In this document: positions 8,159 through 15,696 of the stretch, one piece after another
How the letters are laid out: every line of letters begins with the position of its first letter
How positions within the stretch are numbered: position 1 is the stretch's first letter
Assembly: GCA_902770635.1 (NCBI GenBank)
Contig: CACXTX010000001.1
Coordinates: 48,808 to 112,807, forward strand
Direction of reading: 5' to 3'
From: an uncultured Prevotellaceae bacterium
GTDB taxonomy: Bacteria; Bacteroidota; Bacteroidia; Bacteroidales; Bacteroidaceae
Length of the DNA: 64,000 nt
Notes under the pieces: generated by a model
The model's input: the letters and a program-made list of their open reading frames with translations, nothing else
What the model was told of the DNA's origin: nothing
Database searches by the model: none
Program-made: the position numbers and the translations under genes

Positions 8159-8284
8159 ATAACCCAGCCTTATTGGGCGATAACCCGGCATTATTCCAAA
8201 ATAACCCACCCTTATTCAAAAATACTTCCGGAGTATTTCGAAATACTCCGGAAGAAAACAAAATTAGTCCGAAAGAAAATTAGA
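8159..8284. repeat. 21-bp-period intergenic array with central palindrome
   Basis: Six consecutive 21-nt units from 8159. The first three share ATAACCC...TTATT; the next share AATACTyCGGA or TCCGAAAGAAAA. The last units closely match the array at 60652-60714. The array runs into the 3' end of the DUF5020 gene. Confidence 0.65.
8225..8254. terminator. 30-bp perfect palindrome, probable bidirectional terminator
   Basis: Perfect inverted repeat with 14-15-bp arms (CTTCCGGAGTATTT and its complement around CG) between the convergent CAT-like and DUF5020 genes. T-runs are weak, so termination is likely but not certain. Confidence 0.55.
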
Positions 8285-9026
8285 GATTCCACTTCACAGC
8301 CAGCGTGGGATTGACGAAGAATGTCTTGTCGTTATTCTTGTAGAAATTTACAATAAAATTATTACTGATTTCTATTTCTGTTCCTACAGAAAGATGCTTG
8401 TTGAAGTTATACCAGAGCTGGGGTTCGGTCAGCAAAACGAGCATACCATGTCCCTTCTTGTCAGGACCATAGCTGTCACCCTTCTCACCACGCCAGAGGT
8501 CAATAAAACCAGAGAATGTCATCTTATTGTCGAGGAAGTTCAACCCCCATACACCTGTCAGCTGGAAGCTTGCGAACGAGTGAGTGCCATCATAACTCTT
8601 GATGAACTGCTTATACAGGGCCTGCACAGACCATGTCTTTGAGAAGTCAGCATTATGGCCATTGTATGCAAAGCCAAACAAGCCTGCCTGCTGGTAGCTT
8701 CCATTTCCATTTGCAGGAGCATGCCAAAGGCCACCATTATACTCAACATGAGCAGCAAATGGCGACTCTTTGCCTAACTTTATTTCACGCGAAATCTCTG
8801 TGTAGATACTACGTGTGACATTACTTGTCAAATCGACATCGAAGAAGTAGTACCACGATCCCCAACTATCAGCCTTGAAGTGCTCAAGCGTAACTGTCAC
8901 TTTTTGGCGATCACTCTCTTCATCAGAGTAAATGTTACGACCGAAGTCGTAGTGCAACTGAATGTTCTGTGCACTGACCATCGTTACGAAAGTCAGGCCC
9001 AGGATTGAAAGAATAAATTTTCTCAT
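8280..9026 (-). CDS. DUF5020 family outer-membrane protein
   Basis: A 248-residue protein with a signal peptide (MRKFILSILGLTFVTMVSAQ). The mature chain is rich in alternating aromatic/polar strands (IQLHYDFGRNIY, WGSWYYFFDVDL, PQLWYNFNKHLSVGTEIEIS) and ends in a strand finishing with Leu (FVNPTLAVKWNL), as expected for a beta-barrel. It resembles DUF5020 proteins, which are compared with nucleoside-specific Tsx porins; transport of a specific solute is not shown. It is the last gene of a tightly overlapping operon (4-nt overlap with lpxB). Confidence 0.78.
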   Translation of the reverse strand: MRKFILSILGLTFVTMVSAQNIQLHYDFGRNIYSDEESDRQKVTVTLEHFKADSWGSWYYFFDVDLTSNVTRSIYTEISREIKLGKESPFAAHVEYNGGLWHAPANGNGSYQQAGLFGFAYNGHNADFSKTWSVQALYKQFIKSYDGTHSFASFQLTGVWGLNFLDNKMTFSGFIDLWRGEKGDSYGPDKKGHGMLVLLTEPQLWYNFNKHLSVGTEIEISNNFIVNFYKNNDKTFFVNPTLAVKWNL

Positions 9027-10156
9027 TGTTTATTATGTTTTAACAAGTTAAACATTTGTCGTGCAGCCTCGTCAGCGGCCTTGCTCTCACCCAACAGACG
9101 ATGCACCTCCTCATAGTCGCCAAGCATTTGCTGACGCTTCGTGCCATGAGGAAGGATAGCCTCCAACTCGCGACGGATATTATCGACACTGAAGGTCTCA
9201 GCCACCAACTCCCGAACTACCTCACGGTTAGCAATCAGGTTGACCAGCGATACATATTTCACTTGAAGGATATGGCGCTTCAGGAAGCCTATCAGCTGAG
9301 GCAATGGCGTCTCATAACACACCACCTGAGGAACTCTGAACATACAGGTTTCCAGCGTGGCAGTACCACTGGTGACAAGGGCTGCAGTAGCCCGAGCCAG
9401 CAACGGATAGGTCTCGTTCATCACCAAGCGGACAGCGCTGCCTTCGAGGAACTGGGCGTAATAGTCTGGTTCAATAGAAGGAGCACCAGCCAGCACAATG
9501 TCGTACCGATCAGCCAGGTGTGCCGTCGCCTGAATCATGGCAGGCAGGTTATCCTTGATTTCCTGCTGGCGCGAACCTGCCAACAAAGCAATCACGGGCT
9601 TATCCCATTTCTCATTTCTAATTTCTGATTTCTCATGGGCGAGAAACGCTATAACCTCCTGAGCCGTAGGATTGCCTACATAGTGAATAGGATAGTGATG
9701 TTTCTTTTCGAAGAAATCCACTTCGAAAGGCAGGATGGAGAACAGTTCGTCCACATCGCGTTTGATGTTCTTGATTCGATACTCCTTCCAAGCCCATATC
9801 TTGGGCGAGATATAATAATAGACCGGACAGATACGATGAGCCTTCACGTACTGGGCAATCTTCAGGTTAAAGCCAGGATAGTCCACAAGGATGACCACAT
9901 CAGGCTTCCACTGGCTGATGTCCTGCTTACACATCTTCATATTACGAAGGATGGTAGGCAGATGCAACAATACAGGAACAAAACCCATATAGGCCAGTTC
10001 CCGATAATGCTTGACACGCTGACCCCCAACGGCGGTCATCAAGTCGCCCCCAAAGAAACGGAACTCCGCTTGAACATCTTGCTGTTTCAATGCCTGCATC
10101 AAGTGTGAGGCATGCAGATCGCCACTGGCCTCGCCTGCTATCAGATAGTATCTCAT
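9023..10156 (-). CDS. lpxB: lipid-A-disaccharide synthase
   Basis: A 377-residue GT-B glycosyltransferase that condenses UDP-diacylglucosamine with lipid X to make the lipid A disaccharide at the inner-membrane surface. Motifs: AGEASGDLHASHL at the N-terminus, VDYPGFNLKIAQYVK, YYISPKIWAWKEYRIKNIKR, and IALLAGSRQQEIKDNLP followed by TSGTATLE. Residues ~173-183 (EKSEIRNEKW) are encoded by a 7-nt-period tract (9607-9636) resembling the intergenic word repeats, in a loop that is variable in the family. It overlaps surE and the DUF5020 gene by 4 nt each. Confidence 0.93.
   Translation of the reverse strand: MRYYLIAGEASGDLHASHLMQALKQQDVQAEFRFFGGDLMTAVGGQRVKHYRELAYMGFVPVLLHLPTILRNMKMCKQDISQWKPDVVILVDYPGFNLKIAQYVKAHRICPVYYYISPKIWAWKEYRIKNIKRDVDELFSILPFEVDFFEKKHHYPIHYVGNPTAQEVIAFLAHEKSEIRNEKWDKPVIALLAGSRQQEIKDNLPAMIQATAHLADRYDIVLAGAPSIEPDYYAQFLEGSAVRLVMNETYPLLARATAALVTSGTATLETCMFRVPQVVCYETPLPQLIGFLKRHILQVKYVSLVNLIANREVVRELVAETFSVDNIRRELEAILPHGTKRQQMLGDYEEVHRLLGESKAADEAARQMFNLLKHNKQ
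9607..9636. repeat. 7-nt-period tract inside lpxB
   Basis: Four units ATTTCTC/ATTTCTA/ATTTCTG/ATTTCTC in tandem on the plus strand, within coding sequence. Confidence 0.75.
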
Positions 10157-10917
10157 TGTTCCCAGTCCTTCATCTTAGCCAACATCTCATAGGCAGTAAC
10201 GTCTATCTGAGTAGGAGTGATGGCTATATATCCATGATTCAAGGCCCAGTTGTCTGTATCTTCTGCGTCAGGCTCATCGTTATGATAGGTTCCCACCATC
10301 CACCAATAGTCATAACCTCGCGGATGACGGCATTTCGTCACTTCATTGCCCCATGTCCCCTTTGCCATACGACATACCTTGACACCCTTAAATTCAGAAG
10401 CCAACGGGAAATTGATGTTCAGACAGACACCCAGGGGCAAGCCTTCGTCCAGTACGCGCTGTACCATCTGACGGACATACGGGCGCATAGGTTCGAAATC
10501 AGCATCGTCACGATGGTCGCAGAGCGAGAAGGCTATGGAAGGAATATACTTCATACATCCTTCCATCGTAACGCCCATCGTTCCACTATAATGGGTGTTC
10601 ACAGAGGCATTGTCGCCATGATTGATGCCACCGATTACCAAGTCGGGCTTGCGGGGGCACAACTCTGCCAACGCCATCTTCACACAATCGACAGGGGTTC
10701 CATTGCACGACCACACCTCTACCCCTTCCGACTTACGACGTAACTTCATCGTCAGCGGAGTGGTGGCAGAAAAGGCACAGGCGAATCCGCTTCGTGCCCG
10801 TTCTGGTGCACAGACAATGATGTCACCCAATTCGCGCACCCACTCTATCAGACAGTTAATACCCTTGGCATGATAACCATCGTCATTGGAGACTAATATC
10901 AGCGGTCTAGAGCTCAT
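10153..10917 (-). CDS. surE: 5'/3'-nucleotidase SurE
   Basis: A 254-residue metal-dependent nucleoside-monophosphate phosphatase. The active-site pair is at the N-terminus (LILVSNDDGYHAKG), followed by VCAPERARSGFACAFS, GTPVDCVKMAL, and GGINHGDNAS. The ATG at 10917 is chosen because the protein starts directly before the first beta strand; the upstream extension lies inside the previous gene. It overlaps the metallopeptidase gene by 11 nt and lpxB by 4 nt. Confidence 0.93.
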   Translation of the reverse strand: MSSRPLILVSNDDGYHAKGINCLIEWVRELGDIIVCAPERARSGFACAFSATTPLTMKLRRKSEGVEVWSCNGTPVDCVKMALAELCPRKPDLVIGGINHGDNASVNTHYSGTMGVTMEGCMKYIPSIAFSLCDHRDDADFEPMRPYVRQMVQRVLDEGLPLGVCLNINFPLASEFKGVKVCRMAKGTWGNEVTKCRHPRGYDYWWMVGTYHNDEPDAEDTDNWALNHGYIAITPTQIDVTAYEMLAKMKDWEQ

Positions 10918-11779
10918 CGTCGGAACATTCAAAGGTGTTACCCTGTGATACATCACCCGTCTCCAAGCCACGCTTGAACCACTTCATGCGCTGTTTCGAG
11001 GTACCGTGGTTGAACGACTCAGGTACCGCATACCCACGAGCCTTCTTCTGCAAATAGTCGTCACCTATCACCTGCGCACATTGGATAGCCTCTTCAATAT
11101 CGCCATCTTCCAGGGAACCGAAGCGTTCATTATCATGATGAGCCCAGACACCTGCATAGAAATCGGCAAGCAGTTCCAGACGCACGCTTAGCTTGTTGGC
11201 CTCTGTCTGGTTGAGACGGGCCATTTTTTCATGGACATCCTGGAGAATACCCGTTTGGTATTCCACATGGTGGCCTACCTCATGGGCTATGACATAAGCA
11301 TAGGCAAAGTCGCCGTCAGCACCCAGTTTCTTCTTCATCGTGGTAAAAAACGAAAGGTCGATGTACAGCTTCTGGTCACCTGAGCAATAGAAAGGTCCCA
11401 TCGCTGCGGAGCCTTGTCCGCAAGCCGTCTGCGTGCCATCGGTATAGAGCACCATCGTGGGAGGCTCATACTTCATGTCGTTCTCCTTGAAGATTTCTTC
11501 CCAAACATCTTCTGTACCTGCCAGAATCTGGGTGGAAAAGGTTGCCAGTTCCTGTTCCTCTTCCGTAAACTCCCGTTGGTCTTCGCTCACCTCCGTATTG
11601 GCGCCAAACGACTGCTGGGCAGCCTGTAGGCCAGCCTCCAACGGATTACCACCAGTAAAATAAGCCATCGCCATAGCGATTATAACACCACCGATACCTG
11701 CCAGGCCGATTTTCTTACCACCGCTCATACCTCTGCGGTCTTCCACATTTGAGCTTTCGCGTCTTCCTTCTAAATTCAT
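10907..11779 (-). CDS. YpfJ-like neutral zinc metallopeptidase
   Basis: A 290-residue membrane-anchored protein: a short basic N-terminus, one membrane helix (KIGLAGIGGVIIAMAMAYF), a linker, then a peptidase domain with AYVIAHEVGHHVEYQTG (HExxH zinc motif) and an ELLADFYAGVWAHH third-ligand region. This is the family annotated as putative neutral zinc metallopeptidase (KPN_02809/YpfJ). Substrates are unknown. It is the first gene of the surE-lpxB-DUF5020 operon, with its promoter 32 nt upstream. Confidence 0.87.
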   Translation of the reverse strand: MNLEGRRESSNVEDRRGMSGGKKIGLAGIGGVIIAMAMAYFTGGNPLEAGLQAAQQSFGANTEVSEDQREFTEEEQELATFSTQILAGTEDVWEEIFKENDMKYEPPTMVLYTDGTQTACGQGSAAMGPFYCSGDQKLYIDLSFFTTMKKKLGADGDFAYAYVIAHEVGHHVEYQTGILQDVHEKMARLNQTEANKLSVRLELLADFYAGVWAHHDNERFGSLEDGDIEEAIQCAQVIGDDYLQKKARGYAVPESFNHGTSKQRMKWFKRGLETGDVSQGNTFECSDDEL

Positions 11780-11810
11780 AGTCTTATCTTTAATTGGTTT
11801 ATTTGGGGTT

Positions 11811-11818
11811 CAAAGTTA
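11811..11818 (-). promoter_or_regulatory. -7 promoter box for the metallopeptidase-surE-lpxB operon
   Basis: The minus strand reads TAACTTTG, 31 nt before the ATG at 11779. Confidence 0.6.
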
Positions 11819-11825
11819 CAAAATT

Positions 11826-12383
11826 TTATCCATATATAATAGAATAAATGTAGTTTTTCTCCATATTAACGATGGTTTGCACCTGTTCCTTGCCCGTCAG
11901 CACCGTTTTCAGGTCTTTGCTGATGCCTTCGCCTGTCAATTTCAGCACCGCTTCCTTCATGGTCCACAAGCGGATGAACTCCACGTCAGGACGAGTGGCT
12001 TGTTCTATTTGGGCAATCTCTTGAGGATTCATCGTGTATTCCACCAGACTATCCTTAAAGGAACGGATAGACTCCACGTCAACGCCTACGGGTCTTGGCG
12101 ATGTCACACACAACACGGCCTCTTTGCAATGGCTGATATTAAAGTGAATGTCCGGATGCCCTACAATATATGGTTTCCCATGCTCTCCATATTCAAAAAC
12201 GGGGGGCTCCATGATGCCATACTCCTTGCGCAAGGCTTCGCACAGCAGCAGATAAGCTCCTGCACATGTCTTCCGCCCCAGTTCGTATTTAAACTTCAGC
12301 GTTTGTTCACGACGCTGTTCTGAGAGTAAGGGCAATGCCTTCTCCCAGTCAAAATCGGCTATATGATCATTCAGGTAAACCAT
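11826..12383 (-). CDS. 4'-phosphopantetheinyl transferase superfamily protein
   Basis: A 185-residue Sfp/AcpT-type enzyme that moves phosphopantetheine from coenzyme A to a carrier-protein Ser. Diagnostic motifs are present: FNISHCKEAVLC, PVGVDVESI (GxDxE Mg site) and IRLWTMKEAVLKLTGEG (W-x2-KEA). It is shorter than typical Sfp (~220 aa) but complete through the catalytic core. The target carrier protein is not in the window. It is transcribed alone from a promoter at 12417-12424. Confidence 0.88.
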   Translation of the reverse strand: MVYLNDHIADFDWEKALPLLSEQRREQTLKFKYELGRKTCAGAYLLLCEALRKEYGIMEPPVFEYGEHGKPYIVGHPDIHFNISHCKEAVLCVTSPRPVGVDVESIRSFKDSLVEYTMNPQEIAQIEQATRPDVEFIRLWTMKEAVLKLTGEGISKDLKTVLTGKEQVQTIVNMEKNYIYSIIYG

Positions 12384-12416
12384 CCTTCAACATTCAGATT
12401 ATCATCATCAAGGGTG

Positions 12417-12424
12417 CAAAATTA
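12417..12424 (-). promoter_or_regulatory. -7 promoter box for the phosphopantetheinyl transferase
   Basis: The minus strand reads TAATTTTG, 33 nt before the ATG at 12383. Confidence 0.55.
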
Positions 12425-12466
12425 CGAAAAAAAACGCTTATTATTTTGTTTTGCAACTGTTTTTTC

Positions 12467-12550
12467 GTACCTCTGACTTCGTCGAAGGTACTTTCGCGTT
12501 CGAAAATACTCGAATAAATTTGGTATTTTGCTCACTTATTCGTACCTTTG
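12467..12550 (+). promoter_or_regulatory. palindrome-plus-promoter cassette upstream of corA
   Basis: A 10-bp-arm palindrome (GTACCTCTGA ... TCGAAGGTAC, 12467-12491) whose left arm is itself a degenerate -7 box (TACCTCTG), then ACTTTCGCGTTCGAAAATA. The functional promoter follows: TTTG at 12519-12522, 20 nt, TACCTTTG at 12543-12550. The same architecture occurs upstream of the zeta module (22654-22749) and the sigma gene (30645-30839). Confidence 0.7.
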
Positions 12551-12581
12551 CAGGCGAATAACCAAAAAAACAGCAAAAAAG

Positions 12582-12617
12582 ATGGACGACTACCCGGCGG
12601 ATAATTACAATTCGTAA
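12582..12617 (+). CDS. candidate 11-codon leader peptide upstream of corA
   Basis: The first ATG downstream of the -7 box at 12543-12550 opens an 11-codon frame, MDDYPADNYNS, then TAA. It has the A-rich upstream sequence normal for start sites here (AAAAAAACAGCAAAAAAG). Two acidic residues and an early proline at the N-terminus recall the MgtL leader (MEPDPT...) of enterobacterial mgtA, where acidic/proline codons destabilise ribosomes at low Mg2+. Two mutually exclusive hairpins follow before the corA ATG. That it is translated and regulatory is inference; it could be a chance frame. Confidence 0.4.
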   Translation: MDDYPADNYNS

Positions 12618-12632
12618 GGCAGGGGACAAGGT

Positions 12633-12690
12633 GGCAAGGCTGCTAATCCCTTTGCCATTAAACTATTGTTGTACTTCAAAAAGGATTAGC
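12633..12690 (+). promoter_or_regulatory. two competing hairpins in the corA leader
   Basis: Hairpin A pairs 12642-12649 (GCTAATCC) with 12683-12690 (GGATTAGC), ending 3 nt before the corA ATG. Hairpin B pairs 12633-12639 (GGCAAGG) with 12649-12656 (CCTTTGCC, one bulge). They share bases around 12649, so both cannot form fully. No T-run follows, so translational rather than intrinsic-terminator control would be expected. Confidence 0.4.
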
Positions 12691-12693
12691 ACA

Positions 12694-13620
12694 ATGAAGA
12701 CTTTCTGGAACACCCAAGGTGGGCTTAGCCAGTTCAACGAGTGGCAGCCCAATTGTTGGATACAAGTTACGTGTCCTACAGAAGAAGATCAGCAGTTTCT
12801 GGAAGAAAAGTTCCAGATACCCAACTACTTTCTCTCCGACATTAGCGATACCGACGAGCGTGCCCGTTATGAATACGATGACGGATGGATGCTTATCATC
12901 TTACGTATTCCCTATGTCAAGGAGGTCCGATCACGCACACCCTACACGACAGTACCTTTGGGTATCATCCACAAGCGCGATGTCACCATCACCGTCTGCT
13001 ATTACGAGACCAACATGATGATTGACTTTGTCAGCTACCAGCAAAAGCGTGGCGAGGGCTTCACCGACTATGTGGACATGATTTTCCGCCTGTTCCTCTC
13101 CAGTGCAGTATGGTACTTGAAACGCCTGAAACAGATTTCGATGCTCATCGAGAAGGCCAAGCGCAATCTGGACCGCGAGGTGAACAACGAGTCGCTAATC
13201 GGACTATCCCGTCTGCAAGACTCACTCACCTACTTCAACACCTCCATCCGTGGTAACGAGGTATTGCTGTCGAAGCTGAAATTCAAGTTGCAGATTGACG
13301 AACTGGATGCCGACCTCATCGAGGATGTTAACATCGAGATGACACAGGCCCGCGAGACCACCAGCATCTACTCGAACATTTTGGAATCGACGATGGACAC
13401 TTACCAGTCGATTATCAACAACAACATGAACACCATCATGCGTACACTGACTTCGGTCACCATCATTCTGATGTTGCCAACGCTGGTGGCTTCATTCTTT
13501 GGCATGAACCTCGTCAACGGCATGGAAAACAGCCCGATGGGTTTTGCCATTGCCATCATCCTTTCTGTGGCTATTTCGGCGGTTTCACTACTGATTTTCC
13601 GTCACAAACGACTGATTTAA
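12694..13620 (+). CDS. corA: CorA family magnesium/cobalt transporter
   Basis: A 308-residue CorA/MRS2-type divalent cation channel. A long cytosolic domain ends in the stalk helix; two C-terminal membrane helices flank the pore signature (ASFFGMNLVNGME, the GMN motif), and a basic tail RHKRLI ends the protein. The ATG at 12694 is chosen because the protein begins MKTFWNTQGG; upstream in-frame ATGs fall in the leader. Expression appears to run from a promoter 143 nt upstream through a leader holding an 11-codon ORF and competing hairpins, hinting at Mg2+-related control. Confidence 0.93.
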   Translation: MKTFWNTQGGLSQFNEWQPNCWIQVTCPTEEDQQFLEEKFQIPNYFLSDISDTDERARYEYDDGWMLIILRIPYVKEVRSRTPYTTVPLGIIHKRDVTITVCYYETNMMIDFVSYQQKRGEGFTDYVDMIFRLFLSSAVWYLKRLKQISMLIEKAKRNLDREVNNESLIGLSRLQDSLTYFNTSIRGNEVLLSKLKFKLQIDELDADLIEDVNIEMTQARETTSIYSNILESTMDTYQSIINNNMNTIMRTLTSVTIILMLPTLVASFFGMNLVNGMENSPMGFAIAIILSVAISAVSLLIFRHKRLI

Positions 13621-13663
13621 TCATTTTTTTTCAAAAATATTAGGCCGTTAGATTTTTTTTTTA

Positions 13664-13671
13664 TAATTTTG
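13664..13671 (+). promoter_or_regulatory. -7 promoter box for the DUF349 gene
   Basis: TAATTTTG, ~78 nt upstream of the ATG at 13750. The leader contains a small GGCTC-TCTT-GAGCC hairpin. Confidence 0.5.
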
Positions 13672-13749
13672 AAGCCTGATTATGCATGTTAGGCTCTCTT
13701 GAGCCATGCTGATAAGTCAAGAACTAACCGAATCATTCACTAAAAAATT

Positions 13750-15567
13750 ATGATGATGGACTCTCAAGAAAAAGCTCCTATTGAAGAGCAGAACGTAGAA
13801 CAGAACGTAGTGGAAACCGCAGCTGAGACCTCAGAGGGAACTACTCCTGAGCACAAGCAGTATCAAAGCAAGAAAGAGGTATTGGAACGTGTCCGTGAGA
13901 TTGCTCACAGTGACGAAGTGCCTCAGAAGGATGAGATAGACTACCTGAAAACGGTATTCTATAAGATGCATCTTGCTGAGCGCGAGGCCGAATTCAAGGA
14001 ATACAGCGAGAATGGCGGCGACCCAGAGCAATATCAGGTAAAGCCCGACCCAGAGGAGGAAGCCTTTAAGGCAGAAATGGGCATTATCAAGGAAAAACGC
14101 CAGAAACTGTTCAAAGAGCAAGAGCTGGAGAAACAGGAAAACCTGCAGAAGAAGCTCGACATCATCGAGAAGATCAAGGCTATGGTGACCTCTCCTGAGG
14201 AAGCCAACAAGTCATACAAGGAATTCAAGGCACTGCAAGACGAGTGGAAGGAGATTAAGAATGTGCCCGCCGAGCGTGCCAATGAGTTGTGGCGCAACTA
14301 TCAACTCTATGTGGAGCAGTTCTACGACTTGCTGAAGCTGAACAGTGAGGCTCGCGAATACGACTTCAAGAAGAACCTGGAACTGAAGACCAAACTCTGC
14401 GAGGCTGCAGAGAAACTGGCCGACGAGCCTGATGTCATCAGTGCCTTCCATCAGTTGCAGAAGCTCCATCAGGAATACCGCGAGACGGGTCCTGTCAGCA
14501 AGGAACTTCGCGAAGAGATATGGACACGCTTCAAAGCCGCTTCCACCGTTATCAACAAGCGCCATCAGCAGCATTTCGAAGGATTGCGCGCCAAGGAGGA
14601 AGAAAATCTGGTCAAGAAGACGGCTCTCTGCGAAAAGGTGGAAGCCATCGTTGCCGAAGAGAACAAGGGCAGCGGCGACTGGGAACGTCACACTAAGCAG
14701 ATTATGGAGATACAGGCCGAATGGAAGACCATCGGTTTTGCTCCCCAGAAGATGAACGTTAAGATTTTCGAGCGTTTCCGTGCAGCCTGCGACGATTTCT
14801 TTGCCCGCAAGGCAGAGTTCTTTCGTGGCTTAAAAGACACTTTCAAAGAAAATGCCGAGAAGAAGCGCGCCCTCATCGAGAAGGCCAAAGCCCTGCAAGA
14901 CTCTACTGAGTGGAAGTCAACCAGCGACAAACTCATTGCCTTGCAAAAGGAATGGAAGACGATCGGTGCCGTTCCTAAGAAGTTGGGCGACCAGCTTTGG
15001 GAAGAGTTCCTGAACGCCTGCAACAAGTTCTTCGAGGCCCGCAATGCCGCTGGTGCCGGTCAGCGTGGCGAGGAGCACCAGAACCTGGCAAAGAAGCGCG
15101 ATGTCATTGAGCGCCTGAAAGCCATTGCCCAGGAGACTGGCGACGATTTGCAGGAACGCGTACAGAAGCTCGTCGAGGAATATCAGTCCATCGGTCATGT
15201 ACCCTTCAAGGAGAAAGACAAGGTGTACGAGGAATATCATGCCGTCCTCGACCAGCTCTATAAGGATTTGAACATCTCGGTAGCCAAGCGCCGTCTTTCT
15301 AAGTTCAAGGACAGCCTGAAACAAGTTGCCGGGCGTGGTGAGAATGCTTTGGACAACGAGCGCGCACGTCTGATGCGCCAGTATGAGCAGTTGAAGGCCG
15401 AGGTTCAGACCTACGAGAACAACCTGGGATTCCTCAATGCTGCCTCCAAGAAGGGCAACTCCCTCATTGACGAGATGAATCGCAAGGTTCAGAAGTTGAA
15501 GGACGAGGTACAGCTGGTTCGTGAGAAGATCAAGGCCATCGATGCCGAGAATCGCGAGAAAGAGTAA
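13750..15567 (+). CDS. DUF349 domain protein, coiled-coil rich
   Basis: A 605-residue, highly charged, almost wholly helical protein with no membrane segment. At least five DUF349 repeats are visible, each with a W-K/E-x-I/L-G/N-x-V/A-P pattern: LQDEWKEIKNVPAE, LHQEYRETGPVSKE, IQAEWKTIGFAPQK, LQKEWKTIGAVPKK, LVEEYQSIGHVPFK. A C-terminal coiled coil spans ~540-605. DUF349 proteins are common in Bacteroidetes; their role is unclear, and I do not assign one. It is monocistronic and followed by a strong hairpin. Confidence 0.85.
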   Translation: MMMDSQEKAPIEEQNVEQNVVETAAETSEGTTPEHKQYQSKKEVLERVREIAHSDEVPQKDEIDYLKTVFYKMHLAEREAEFKEYSENGGDPEQYQVKPDPEEEAFKAEMGIIKEKRQKLFKEQELEKQENLQKKLDIIEKIKAMVTSPEEANKSYKEFKALQDEWKEIKNVPAERANELWRNYQLYVEQFYDLLKLNSEAREYDFKKNLELKTKLCEAAEKLADEPDVISAFHQLQKLHQEYRETGPVSKELREEIWTRFKAASTVINKRHQQHFEGLRAKEEENLVKKTALCEKVEAIVAEENKGSGDWERHTKQIMEIQAEWKTIGFAPQKMNVKIFERFRAACDDFFARKAEFFRGLKDTFKENAEKKRALIEKAKALQDSTEWKSTSDKLIALQKEWKTIGAVPKKLGDQLWEEFLNACNKFFEARNAAGAGQRGEEHQNLAKKRDVIERLKAIAQETGDDLQERVQKLVEEYQSIGHVPFKEKDKVYEEYHAVLDQLYKDLNISVAKRRLSKFKDSLKQVAGRGENALDNERARLMRQYEQLKAEVQTYENNLGFLNAASKKGNSLIDEMNRKVQKLKDEVQLVREKIKAIDAENREKE

Positions 15568-15590
15568 TCTTACTTTATTCTTACATATAC

Positions 15591-15627
15591 AAATTCTCCC
15601 CGCTCTTTACAGGACGGGGAGGATTTG
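15591..15627. terminator. terminator hairpin downstream of the DUF349 gene
   Basis: A 12-bp stem with one mismatch (AAATTCTCCCCG / CGGGGAGGATTT) around a 12-nt loop. Serves the plus-strand DUF349 gene. Confidence 0.7.
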
Positions 15628-15662
15628 TATAGATACTGACAGCAGAACTATTCTACTTTACT

Positions 15663-15692
15663 TCTCACTCAACTTGCGAAAGTTGAGTGAGA
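15663..15692. terminator. perfect 13-bp hairpin with GCGA loop
   Basis: TCTCACTCAACTT / AAGTTGAGTGAGA around GCGA, 4 nt beyond the stop of the convergent GH28 gene; a likely terminator for that gene, possibly bidirectional. Confidence 0.75.
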
Positions 15693-15696
15693 GGTT

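Noticed and set aside
12550-12694. M-box (ykoK) magnesium riboswitch upstream of corA
   Set aside because: The leader is only ~140 nt, includes a start-stop frame, and lacks the long multi-helix M-box layout.
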